From NCBI GenBank assembly GCA_964036665.1, contig OZ038531.1:14198168-14262167 (forward strand): a DNA stretch of 64,000 nt, written 5' to 3'. This DNA is from Gordius sp. MW1 (taxonomy: Eukaryota > Nematomorpha > Gordioida > Gordea > Gordiidae). Under the pieces are notes generated by a model. The model was given only the letters and a program-made list of their open reading frames with translations, was not told where the DNA came from and ran no database searches. Position numbers and translations under genes: made by a program. This document shows positions 1-12,780 of this stretch, piece after piece (position 1 is the first letter of the stretch; each line of letters starts with the position of its first letter).

Positions 1-762
1 GTAAAAATTTATCAGAGTCAGAAAACTATTACTTTGAAATCATGATCGCATGAAGCAGTTTTTAAAAATTAAGCACTCACGTTGCGATTTAACAAACTAA
101 TCGCAACAATAAAACGTTGTCTTTTGTCAAAATGATAGTTCTCGCAGCTTAAAACTTCTTTTCGGAGGTCAATCGAGGATAATAGGATTCTAAAACCGGC
201 TTACTTTTATATATTTTTTCAAGCTCTTTCACATAGAATTAAAAAAAAAATATTTTTACCTCAAAATTTTCAAATTTTTTCCTTTAAACCGTATTCATCC
301 GATGAAAGTTGTCGTTTTCAGACGTGGTTTCAATGATAAAAAGTAAAAATTTATCAGAATCAGAAAACTATTACTTTGAAATCATGATTGCATAGAGCAG
401 TTTTCCAGAATTAAGCACTCACGTGCGATACAACAAACTAATCGCAACAATAAAACGTTGTCTTTTGTCTAAATGATAGTTCTCGCAGCTTAAAACTTCT
501 TTTCAGAAGTCAATAGAGGATAATAGGATACCCAAACTGGCTTACTTTTAAATATTTTTTCAAGCTCTTTCACATTGAATCAAAAATAAATATTTTTACC
601 TCAAAATTTTCACATTTTTTCCTTTAAACCGTATTAAATGGATGAAAGTTGTCGTTTTCAGACGTGACTTTCATGATAAAAAGTAAAAAATTATCAGAAT
701 CAGAAAACTATTACTTTGAAATCATGATCGCATCAAGCAGTTTTCAAAAATTAAGCACTCAC

Positions 763-789
763 GTTGCGATACAACAAACTAATCGCAAC
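763..789. promoter_or_regulatory. Conserved dyad in the satellite monomer (representative copy)
   Basis: GTTGCGAT, an 11-base spacer ACAACAAACTA, then ATCGCAAC: a perfect 8-bp inverted repeat. The same element occurs in nearly every full-length monomer, while bases around it vary. A third related half-site, ATCGCAT, lies about 50 bp upstream. The element could be a binding site for a satellite-associated protein or could form a cruciform; neither is shown by sequence alone. It is missing from all 253-bp monomers. Confidence 0.6.
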
Positions 790-1675
790 AATAAAACGTT
801 GTCTTTTGTCAAAATGATAGTTCTCGCAGGTTAAAACTTCTTTTCTAAAGTCAATCGAGGATTATAGGATTCTAAAACTGGCTTACTTTTATATATTTTT
901 TCAAGCTCTTTCACATAGAATCAAAAAAATAAACATTTTTACCTCCAAATTTCACATTTTTTCCTTTAAACCCTATTCATCCGATGAAAGTTGTCGTTTT
1001 CACATGTGATTTCCATGATAAAAAATAAGAATTTATCAGAATCAGAAAACTATTACTTTGAAATTATGATCGCATAGAGGAGTTTTCAAAAATTAAGCAC
1101 TCACGTCGCGATACAACAAACTAATCGCAACAATAAAACGTTGTCTTTTGTCAAAATGATAGTTCTCGCAGCTTAAAACTTCTTTTCGGAAGTCAATCGA
1201 GGATAATAGGATTCTCAAACTGGCTTACTTTTATATATTTTTTCAAGCTCTTTCACATAGAATCAAAAATAAATAAATATTTTTACCTAATTTTTCACTT
1301 TTTATTCTTTCAATCGTTTTCATCCGCATCCGATGAAGGTTGTCGTTTTTAGACGTGGTTTCTATGATAAACAGTAAAAATTTATCAGAATCAGAAAACT
1401 ATTACTTTGTAATCATGATCGCATAGAGCAGTTTTCAAAATTTAAGCACTCACGTTGCGATACAACAAACTAATCGCAACAATAAACCGTTGTCTTTTGT
1501 CAAAATGATAGTTCTCGCATCTTAAAACTTATTTTTGGAAGTCAATCGAGGATAATAGGATTCTCAAACTGGCTTACTTTTATATATTTTTTCAAGCTGT
1601 TTTACATAGAATCAAAAAAAAATAAATATTTTTACCTAATAATTTTTCACATTATTCTTTCAATCGTTTTCATCG

Positions 1676-4542
1676 GATGAAAGTTGTCGTTTTCAGACGT
1701 GGTTTTCATGATAAAAAGTAAAAATTTATCAGAATCAGAAAACTATTACTTTGAAAATGATAGTTCTCGCAGCTTAAAACTTCTTTTCGGAAGTCAATCG
1801 AGGATAATAGGATTCTCAAACTGGCTTACTTTTATATATTTTTTCAAGCTCGTTCACATAGAATCAAAAAAAATAAATATTTTTACCTAATAATTTTTCA
1901 CATTATTTTCTTTCAATCGTTTTCATCGGATGAAAGTTGTCGTTTTCAGACGTGGTTTTCATGATAAAAAGTAAAAATTTATCAGAATCAGAAAACTATT
2001 ACTTTGAAAATAATAGTTCTCGCAGCTTAAAACTTCTTTTCGGAAGTCAATCGAGGATAATAGGATTCTCAAACTGGCTTACTTTTATATATTTTTTCAA
2101 GCTCTTTCACATAGAATCAAAAAAAATGAATATTTTTACCTAATAATTTTTCACATTATTTTCTTTCAATCGTTTTCATCGGATGAAAGTTGTCGTTTTC
2201 AGACGTGGTTTTCATGATAAAAAGTAAAAATTTATCAGAATCAGAAAACTATTACTTTGAAAATGATAGTTCTCGCAGCTTAAAACTTCTTTTCGGAAGT
2301 CAATCGAGGATAATAGGATTCTCAAACTGGCTTACTTTTATATATTTTTTCAAGCTCTTTCACATAGAATTAAATAAATATTTTTACCTCAAAATTTTCA
2401 CATTTTTTCCTTTAAACCGTATTCATTCAATGAAAGTTGTCGTTTTCACATGTGATTTCCATGATAATAAGTAAAAATTTAACAGAATCAGAAAACTATT
2501 ACTTTAAAATCCTGATCGCATAGAGCAGTTTTCAAGAATTAAGCACTCACGTTGCGATACAACAAACTAATCGCAACAATAAAACGTTGTCTTTTGTCTA
2601 AATGATAGTTCTCGCAGCTTAAAACTTCTTTTAGAAGTCAATCGAAGATAATAGCCCAAACTGGCTTACTTTTATATATTTTTTCAAGCTCTTTCACATA
2701 GAATCAAAAAAAAATGAATATTTTTACCTAATAATTTTTCACATTATTTTCTTTCAATCGTTTTCATCGGATGAAAGTTGTCGTTTTCAGACGTGGTTTT
2801 CATGATAAAAAGTAAAAATTTATCAGAATCAGAAAACTATTACTTTGAAAATGATAGTTCTCGCAGCTTAAAACTTCTTTTCGGAAGTCAATCGAGGTTA
2901 ATAGAATTCTCAAACTGGCTTACTTTTATATATTTTTTCAAGCTCTTTCACATAGAATCAAAAAAAATAAATATTTTTACCTAATAATTTTTCACATTAT
3001 TTTCTTTCAATCGTTTTCATCGGATGAAAGTTGTCGTTTTCAGACGTGGTTTTCATGATAAAAAGTAAAAATTTATCAGAATCAGAAAACTATTACTTTG
3101 AAAATGATAGTTCTCGCAGCTTAAAACTTCTTTTCGGAAGTCAATCGAGGTTAATAGAATTCTCAAACTGGCTTACTTTTATATATTTTTTCAAGCTCTT
3201 TCACATAGAATCAAAAAAAAATAAATATTTTTACGTAATAATCTTTCACATTATTTTCTTTCAATCGTTTTTATCCGATGAAAGTTGTCGTTTTCAGACG
3301 TGGTTTTCATATTAAAAGGTAAATTTATCAGAATCAGAAAACTATTACTTTGAAAATGGTAGTTCTCGCAGCTTAAAACTTCTTTTCGGAAGTCACTCGA
3401 GGATAATAGGATTCTCAAACTGGCTTACTTTTATATATTTTTTCAAGCTCTTTCACATAGAATCAAAAAAAATAAATATTTTTACCTAATAATTTTTCAC
3501 ATTATTCTTTCAATCGTTTTCATCGGATGAAAGTTGTCGTTTTCAGACGTGGTTTTCATGATAAAAAGTAAAAATTTATCAGAATCAGAAAACTATTACT
3601 TTGAAAATGATAGTTCTCGCAGCTTAAAACTTCTTTTCGGAAGTCAATCGAGGATAATAGGATTCTCAAACAGGCTTACTTTTATATATTTTTTCAAGCT
3701 CTTTCACATAGAATCAAAAAAAATAAATATTTTTACGTAATAATCTTTCACATTATTTTCTTTCAATCCTTTTTATCCGATGAAAGTTGTCGTTTTCAGA
3801 CGTGGTTTTCATGATAAAAAGTAAAAATTTATCAGAATCAGAAAACTATTACTTTGAAAATGATAGTTCTCGCAGCTTAAAACTTCTTTTCGGAAGTCAA
3901 TCGAGGATAATAGGATTCTCAAACTGGCTTACTTTTATACATTTTTTCAAGCTCTTTCACATAGAATTAAAAAAAAATAAATATTTTTACCTAATAATTT
4001 TTCACATTATTTTCGTTCAATCGTTTTCATCGGATGAAAGTTGTCGTTTTCAGACGTGGTTTTCATGACAAAAAGTAAAAATTTATCAGAATCAGAAATC
4101 TATTACTTTGAAAATGATAGTTCTCGCAGCTTAAAACTTCTTTTTGGAAGTCAATCGAGGATAATAGGATTCTCAAACTGGCTTACTTTTATATATTTTT
4201 TCAAGCTCTTTCACATAGAATCAAAAAAAATATATATTTTTACCTAATAATTTTTCACGTTATTTTCTTTCAATCGTTTTCATCCGATGAAAGTTGTCGT
4301 TTTCAGACGTGGTTTCAATGATAAGAAGTAAAAATTTATCAGAATCAGAAAACTATTACTTTGAAAATGATAGTTCTCGCAGCTTAAAACTTCTTTTCGG
4401 AAGTCAATCGAGGATAATAGGATTCTCAAACTGGCTTACTTTTATATATTTTTTCAAGCTCTTTCACATAGAATTAAAAAAAAATAAATATTTTTACCTA
4501 ATTTTTCACATTTTTTTCAATCAATCGTTTTCAACCGCATCC
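1676..4542. repeat. Cluster of deleted (~253-bp) satellite monomers
   Basis: Ten monomers here are about 247-257 bp long (starts 1676, 1929, 2182, 2770, 3023, 3277, 3526, 3779, 4033 and 4286), with one full-length monomer at 2429-2769 between them. All ten share the same internal deletion of about 90 bp: the sequence runs directly from ACTTTGAAA to ATGATAGTTCTCGC. The lost part normally holds the GATCGCAT site, the GTTGCGAT/ATCGCAAC dyad and the AAACGTTGTCTTTTGTC stretch. The shared endpoint implies one deletion followed by local spread through unequal exchange. Confidence 0.92.
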
Positions 4543-7500
4543 GATGAAGGTTGTCGTTTTTAGACGTGGTTCTTATGATAAACAGTAAAAATTTATCAGA
4601 ATCAGAAAACTATTACTTTGTAATCATGATCGCATAGAGCAGTTTTCAAAATTTAAGCACTCACGTTGCGGTACAACAAACTAATCGCAACAATAAACCG
4701 TTGTCTTTTGTCAAAATGATAGTTCTCGCAGCTTAAAACTTCTTTTCGGAGGTCAATCGAGGATAATAGGATTCTCAAACTGGCTTACTTTTATATATTT
4801 TTTCAAGCTGTTTTACATAGAATCAAAAAAAAATAAATATTTTTAACCTCAAAATTTTGACATTTTTTTCTTTAAACCGTATTCATTCGATGAAAGTTGT
4901 CGTTTTCAGATGTGATTTCCATGATAAAAAGTAAAAATTTATCAGAGTCAGAAAACTATTACTTTGAAATCATGATCGCATGAAGCAGTTTTTAAAAATT
5001 AAGCACTCACGTTGCGATTCAACAAACTAATCGCAACAATAAAACGTTGTCTTTTGTCAAAATGATAGTTCTCGCAGCTTAAAACTTCTTTTCGGAGGTC
5101 AATCGAGGATAATAGGATTCTAAAACTGGCTTACTTTTATATATTTTTTCAAGCTCTTTCACATAGAATTAAAAAAAAAATATTTTTACCTCAAAATTTC
5201 AAATTTTTTCCTTTAAACCGTATTCATCCGATGAAAGTTGTCGTTTTCAGACGTGGTTTCAATGATAAAAAGTAAAAATTTATCAGAATCAGAAAACTAT
5301 TACTTTGAAATCATGATCGCATAGAGCAGTTTTCCAGAATTAAGCACTCACGTGCGATACAACAAACTAATCGCAACAATAAAACGTTGTCTTTTGTCTA
5401 AATGATAGTTCTCGCAGCTTAAAACTTCTTTTCAGAAGTCAATAGAGGATAATAGGATACCCAAACTGGCTTACTTTTAAATATTTTTTCAAGCTCTTTC
5501 ACATTGAATCAAAAATAAATTTTTTTACCTCAAAATTTTCACATTTTTTCCTTTAAACCGTATTAAATGGATGAAAGTTGTCGTTTTCAGACGTGACTTT
5601 CATGATAAAAAGTAAAAAATTATCAGAATCAGAAAACTATTACTTTGAAATCATGATCGCATCAAGCAGTTTTCAAAAATTAAGCACTCACGTTGCGATA
5701 CAACAAACTAATCGCAACAATAAAACGTTGTCTTTTGTCAAAATGATAGTTCTCGCAGGTTAAAACTTCTTTTCTAAAGTCAATCGAGGATTATAGGATT
5801 CTAAAACTGGCTTACTTTTATATATTTTTTCAAGCTCTTTCACATAGAATCAAAAAAATAAATATTTTTACCTCCAAATTTCACATTTTTTCCTTTAAAC
5901 CCTATTCATCCGATGAAAGTTGTCGTTTTCACATGTGATTTCCATGATAAAAAGTAAGAATTTATCAGAATCAGAAAACTATTACTTTGAAATCATGATC
6001 GCATAGAGGAGTTTTCAAAAATTAAGCACTCACGTCGCGATACAACAAACTAATCGCAACAATAAAACGTTGTCCTTTGTCAAAATGATAGTTCTCGCAG
6101 CTTAAAACTTCTTTTCGGAAGTCAATCGAGGATAATAGGATTCTCAAACTGGCTTACTTTTATATATTTTTTCAAGCTCTTTCACATAGAATCAAAAAAA
6201 AAAATATATTTTTACCTAATAATTTTTCACGTTATTTTCTTTCAATCGTTTTCATCCGATGAAAGTTGTCGTTTTCAGACGTGGTTTCAATGATAAGAAG
6301 TAAAAATTTATCAGAATCAGAAAACTATTACTTTGAAAATGATAGTTCTCGCAGCTTAAAACTTCTTTTCGGAAGTCAATCGAGGATAATAGGATTCTCA
6401 AACTGGCTTACTTTTATATATTTTTTCAAGCTCTTTCACATAGAATCAAAAAAAATATATATTTTTACCTAATAATTTTTCACGTTATTTTCTTTCAATC
6501 GTTTTCATCCGATGAAAGTTGTCGTTTTCAGACGTGGTTTCAATGATAAGAAGTAAAAATTTATCAGAATCAGAAAACTATTACTTTGAAAATGATAGTT
6601 CTCGCAGCTTAAAACTTCTTTTCGGAAGTCAATCGAGGATAATAGGATTCTCAAACTGGCTTACTTTTATATATTTTTTCAAGCTCTTTCACATAGAATT
6701 AAAAAAAAAAAATATTTTTACCTAATTTTTCACATTTTTTTCAATCAATCGTTTTCAACCGCATCCGATGAAGGTTGTCGTTTTTAGACGTGGTTCTTAT
6801 GATAAACAGTAAAAATTTATCAGAATCAGAAAACTATTACTTTGTAATCATGATCGCATAGAGCAGTTTTCAAAATTTAAGCACTCACGTTGCGGTACAA
6901 CAAACTAATCGCAACAATAAACCGTTGTCTTTTGTCAAAATGATAGTTCTCGCAGCTTAAAACTTCTTTTCGGAGGTCAATCGAGGATAATAGGATTCTC
7001 AAACTGGCTTACTATATATTTTTTCAAGCTGTTTTACATAGAATCAAAAAAAATAAATATTTTTAACCTCAAAATTTTGACATTTTTTTCTTTAAACCGT
7101 ATTCATTCGATGAAAGTTGTCGTTTTCAGATGTGATTTCCATGATAAAAAGTAAAAATTTATCAGAGTCAGAAAACTATTACTTTGAAATCATGATCGCA
7201 TGAAGCAGTTTTTAAAAATTAAGCACTCACGTTGCGATTCAACAAACTAATCGCAACAATAAAACGTTGTCTTTTGTCAAAATGATAGTTCTCGCAGCTT
7301 AAAACTTCTTTTCGGAGGTCAATCGAGGATAATAGGATTCTAAAACTGGCTTACTTTTATATATTTTTTCAAGCTCTTTCACATAGAATTAAAAAAAAAA
7401 TATTTTTACCTCAAAATTTTCAAATTTTTTCCTTTAAACCGTATTCATCCGATGAAAGTTGTCGTTTTCAGACGTGGTTTCAATGATAAAAAGTAAAAAT

Positions 7501-8410
7501 TTATCAGAATCAGAAAACTATTACTTTGAAATCATGATCGCATAGAGCAGTTTTCCAGAATTAAGCACTCACGTGCGATACAACAAACTAATCGCAACAA
7601 TAAAACGTTGTCTTTTGTCTAAATGATAGTTCTCGCAGCTCTAAACTTCTTTTCAGAAGTCAATAGAGGATAATAGAATACCCAAACTGGCTTACTTTTA
7701 AATATTTTTTCAAGCTCTTTCACATTGAATCAAAAATAAATATTTTTACCTCAAAATTTTCACATTTTTTCCTTTAAACCGTATTAAATGGATGAAAGTT
7801 GTCGTTTTCAGACGTGACTTTCATGATAAAAAGTAAAAAATTATCAGAATCAGAAAACTATTACTTTGAAATCATGATCGCATCAAGCAGTTTTCAAAAA
7901 TTAAGCACTCACGTTGCGATACAACAAACTAATCGCAACAATAAAACGTTGTCTTTTGTCAAAATGATAGTTCTCGCAGGTTAAAACTTCTTTTCTAAAG
8001 TCAATCGAGGATTATAGGATTCTAAAACTGGCTTACTTTTATATATTTTTTCAAGCTCTTTCACATAGAATCAAAAAAATAAATATTTTTACCTCCAAAT
8101 TTCACATTTTTTCCTTTAAACCCTATTCATCCGATGAAAGTTGTCGTTTTCACATGTGATTTCCATGATAAAAAGTAAGAATTTATCAGAATCAGAAAAC
8201 TATTACTTTGAAATCATGATCGCATAGAGGAGTTTTCAAAAATTAAGCACTCACGTCGCGATACAACAAACTAATCGCAACAATAAAACGTTGTCTTTTG
8301 TCAAAATGATAGTTCTCGCAGCTTAAAACTTCTTTTCGGAAGTCAATCGAGGATAATAGGATTCTCAAACTGGCTTACTTTTATATATTTTTTCAAGCTC
8401 TTTCACATAG
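4286..8410. repeat. Higher-order repeat of ~2.22 kb, two copies
   Basis: The segment from 4286 to about 6190 is repeated at 6511 to about 8410, an offset of 2221-2225 bp. Shared marks are the CGCATCCGATGAAGG monomer with GGTTCTTATGATAAAC (4543 and 6767), the monomer reading CACGTGCGATAC instead of CACGTTGCGATAC (5353 and 7573), and TCGCAGGTTAAAAC. Bases 1 to about 1260 are a third, partial copy, offset by 4929 bp. All are contained in, or flank, the 17.57-kb block. Confidence 0.85.
6258..6766. repeat. Pair of deleted 253-bp monomers
   Basis: Two short monomers (6258-6510 and 6511-6766) carry the same deletion as the 1676-4542 cluster, so they share its origin. They are embedded in full-length monomers. 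Confidence 0.9.
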
Positions 8411-8481
8411 AATCAAAAATAAATAAATATTTTTACCTAATTTTTCACTTTTTTTTATTTCAATCGTTTTCATCCGCATCC

Positions 8482-11400
8482 GATGAAGGTTGTCGTTTTT
8501 AGACGTGGTTTCTATGATAAACAGTAAAAATTTATCAGAATCTGAAAACTATTACTTTGTAATCATGATCGCATAGAGCAGTTTTCAAAATTTAAGCACT
8601 CACGTTGCGATACAACAAACTAATCGCAACAATAAACCGTTGTCTTTTGTCAAAATGATAGTTCTCGCATCTTAAAACTTATTTTTGGAAGTCAATCGAG
8701 GATAATAGGATTCTCAAACTGGCTTACTTTTATATATTTTTTCAAGCTGTTTTACATAGAATCAAAAAAAAATAAATATTTTTAACCTCAAAATTTTCAC
8801 ATTTTTTCCTTTAAACAGTATTCATCCCATGAATGTTGTCGTTTTCAGACGTGATTTCCATGATAAAAAGTAAAAATTTATCAGAGTCAGAAAACTATTA
8901 CTTTGAAATCATGATCGCATCAAGCAGTTTTCAAAAATTAAGCACTCACGTTGCGATACAACAAACTAATCGCAACAATAAAACGTTGTCTTTTGTCAAA
9001 ATGATAGTTCTCGCAGGTTAAAACTTCTTTTCAAAAGTAAATCGAGGATTATAGGATTCTAAAACTGGCTTACTTTTATATATTTTTTCAAGCTCTTTCA
9101 CATAGAATCAAAAAAATAAATATTTTTACCTCAAAATTTCACATTTTTTCCTTTAAACACTATTCATCCGATAAAAGTTGTCGTTTTCACATGTGATTTC
9201 CATGATAAAAAGTAAGAATTTATCAGAATCAGAAAACTATAACTTTGAAATCATAATCGCATAGAGCAGTTTTCAAAAATTAAGCACTCACGTCGCGATA
9301 CAACAAACTAATCGCAACAATAAAACGTTGTCTTTTGTCAAAATGATAGTTCTCGCAGCTTAAAACTTCTTTTCGGAGGTCAATCGAGGATAATAGGATT
9401 CTCAAAAGCTTACTTTTATATATTTTTTCAAGCTGTTTTACATAGAATCAAAAAAAAATAAATATTGTTAACCTCAAAATTTTGACATTTTTCCTTTAAA
9501 CCGTATTCATTCGATGAAAGTCGTCGTTTTCAGACGTGATTTCCATGATAAAAAGTAAAAATTTATCAGAGTCAGAAAACTATTACATGATCGCATGAAG
9601 CAGTTTTCAAAAATTAAGCACTCACGTTGCGATTCAACAAACAAATCGCAACAATAAAACGTTGTCTTTTGTCAAAATGATAGTTCTCGCAGCTTAAAAC
9701 TTCTTTTTGGGGCTCAATCGAGGATAATAGGATTCTAAAACTCGCTTACTTTTATATATTTTTTCAAGCTCTTTATCATAGAATCAAAAAATTAAATATT
9801 TTTACCTCCAAATTTCACATTTTTTCCTTTAAACCCTATTCATCCGATGAAAGTTGTCGTTTTCACATGTGATTTCCATGATAAAAAGTAAAAATTTATC
9901 AGAATCAGAAAACTATTACTTTGAAATCATGATCGCATAGAGCTGTTTTCAAAAATTAAGCACTCACGTCGCGATACAACAAACTAATCGCAACAATAAA
10001 ACGTTGTCTTTTGTCAAAATGATAGTTCTCGCAGCTTAAAACTTCTTTTCGGAGGTCAATCGAGGATAATAGGATTCTTAAACTGGCTTACTTTTATATA
10101 TTTTTTCAAGCTGTTTTACATAGAATCAAAAAAAAACAAATATTGTTAACCTCAAAATTTTGACATTTTTTCCTTTAAACCGTATTCATTCGATGAAAGT
10201 TGTCGTTTTCAGACGTGATTTCCATGATAAAAAGTAAAAATTTATCAGAGTCAGAAAACTATTACATGATCGCATGAAGCAGTTTTCAAAAATTAAGCAC
10301 TCACGTTGCGATTCAACAAACTAATCGCAACAATAAAACGTTGTCTTTTGTCAAAATGATAGTTCTCGCAGCTTAAAACTTCTTTTTGGGGCTCAATCGA
10401 GGATAATAGGATTCTAAAACTCGCTTACTTTTATATATTTTTTCAAGCTCTTTATCATAGAATCAAAAAATTAAATATTTTTACCTCCAAATTTCACATT
10501 TTTTCCTTTAAACCCTATTCATCCGATGAAAGTTGTCGTTTTCACATGTGATTTCCATGATAAAAAGTAAGAATTTATCAGAATCAGAAAACTATTACTT
10601 TAAAATCATGATCGCATAGAGGAGTTTTCAAAAATTAAGCACTCACGTCGCGATACAACAAACTAATCGCAACAATAAAACGTTGTCTTTTGTCAAAATG
10701 ATAGTTCTCGCAGCTTAAAACTTCTTTTCGGAAGTCAATCGAGGATAATAGGATTCTCAAACTGGCTTACTTTTATATATTTTTTCAAGCTCTTTCACAT
10801 AGAATCAAAAATAAATAAATATTTTTACCTAATTTTTCACATTTTTTTCTTTCAATCGTTTTCATCCGCATCCGATGAAGGTTGTCGTTTTTAGACGTGG
10901 TTTCTATGATAAACAGTAAAAATTTATCAGAATCAGAAAACTATTACTTTGTAATCATGATCGCATAGAGCAGTTTTCAAAATTTAAGCACTCACGTTGC
11001 GATACAACAAACTAATCGCAACAATAAACCGTTGTCTTTTGTGAAAATGATAGTTCTCGCATCTTAAAACTTATTTTTGGAAGTCAATCGAGAATAATAG
11101 GATTCTCAAACTGGCTTACTTTTATATATTTTTTCAAGCTGTTTTACATAGAATCAAAAAAAAATAAATATTTTTAACCTCAAAATTTTCACATTTTTTC
11201 CTTTAAACAGTATTCATCCCATGAATGTTGTCGTTTTCAGACGTGATTTCCATGATAAAAAGTAAAAATTTATCAGAGTCAGAAAACTATTACTTTGAAA
11301 TCATGATCGCGTCAAGCAGTTTTCAAAAATTAAGCACTCACGTTGCGATACAACAAACTAATCGCAACAATAAAACGTTGTCTTTTGTCAAAATGATAGT

Positions 11401-12780
11401 TCTCGCAGGTTAAAAATTCTTTTCAAAAGTCAATCGAGGATTATAGGATTCTAAAACTGGCTTACTTTTATATATTTTTTCAAGCTCTTTCACATAGAAT
11501 CAAAAAAATAAATATTTTTACCTCAAAATTTCACATTTTTTCCTTTAAACACTATTCATCCGATAAAAGTTGTCGTTTTCACATGTGATTTCCATGATAA
11601 AAAGTAAGAATTTATCAGAATCAGATAACTATTACTTTGAAATCAAAATCGCATAGAGCAGTTTTCAAAAATTAAGCACTCACGTCGCGATACAACAAAC
11701 TAATCGCAACAATAAAACGTTGTCTTTTGTCAAAATGATAGTTCTCGCACCTCAAAACTTCTTTTCGGAGGTCAATCGAGGATAATAGGATTCTCAAACT
11801 GGCTTACTTTTATATATTTTTTCAAGCTGTTTTACATAGAATCAAAAAAAAATAAATATTGTTAACCTCAAAATTTTGACATTTTTTCCTTTAAACCGTA
11901 TTGATTCGATGAAAGTTGTCGTTATCAGACGTGATTTCCATGATAAAAAGTAAAAATTTATCAGAGTCAGAAAACTATTACATGATCGCATGAAGCAGTT
12001 TTCAAAAATTAAGCACTCACGTTGCGATTCAACAAACTAATCGCAACAATAAAACGTTGTCTTTTGTCAGAATGATAGTTCTCGCAGCTTAAAACTTCTT
12101 TTTGGAGGTCAATCGAGGATAATAGGACTCTAAAACTCGCTTACTTTTATATATTTTTTCAAGCTCTTTATCATAGAATCAAAAAATTAAATATTTTTAC
12201 CTCAAAATTTCACATTTTTTCCTTTAAACCCTATTCATCCGATGAAAGTTGTGGTTTTCACATGTGATTTCCATGATAAAAAGTAAAAATTTATCAGAAT
12301 CAGAAAACTATTACTTTGAAATCATGATCGCATAGAGCTGTTTTCAAAAATTAAGCACTCACGTCGCGATACAACAAACTAATCGCAACAATAAAATTGT
12401 CTTTTGTCAAAATGATAGTTCTCGCAGCTTGAAACTTCTTTTCGGAGGTCAATCGAGGATAATAGGATTCTCAAACTGGCTTACTTTTATATATTTTTTC
12501 AAGCTGTTTTACATAGAATCTACAAAAAATAAATATTTTTAACCTCAAAATTTTGACATTTTTTAATTTAAACCGTATTCATTCGATGAAAGTTGTCGTT
12601 TTCAGACGTGATTTCCATGATAAAAAGTAAAAATTTATCAGAGTCAGAAAACTATTACATGATCGCATGAAGCAGTTTTCAAAAATTAAGCACTCACGTT
12701 GCGATTCAACAAACTAATCGCAACAATAAAACGTTGTCTTTTGTCAAAATGATAGTTCTCGCAGCTTGAAACTTCTTTTC
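8482..12780. repeat. Higher-order repeat of ~2.39 kb (7-mer), two copies
   Basis: The unit 8482-10873 repeats at 10874 and is followed with decreasing similarity to about 12780. Marks are CATCCGCATCCGATGAAGG, then CCCATGAATGTTGTCG (8829 and 11221), then monomers with the small deletion TATTACATGATCGC. Dimer-like substructure of about 680 bp lies inside it (9581 and 10260). The same structure recurs at 26.0-30.3 kb in the second super-repeat. Confidence 0.65.
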
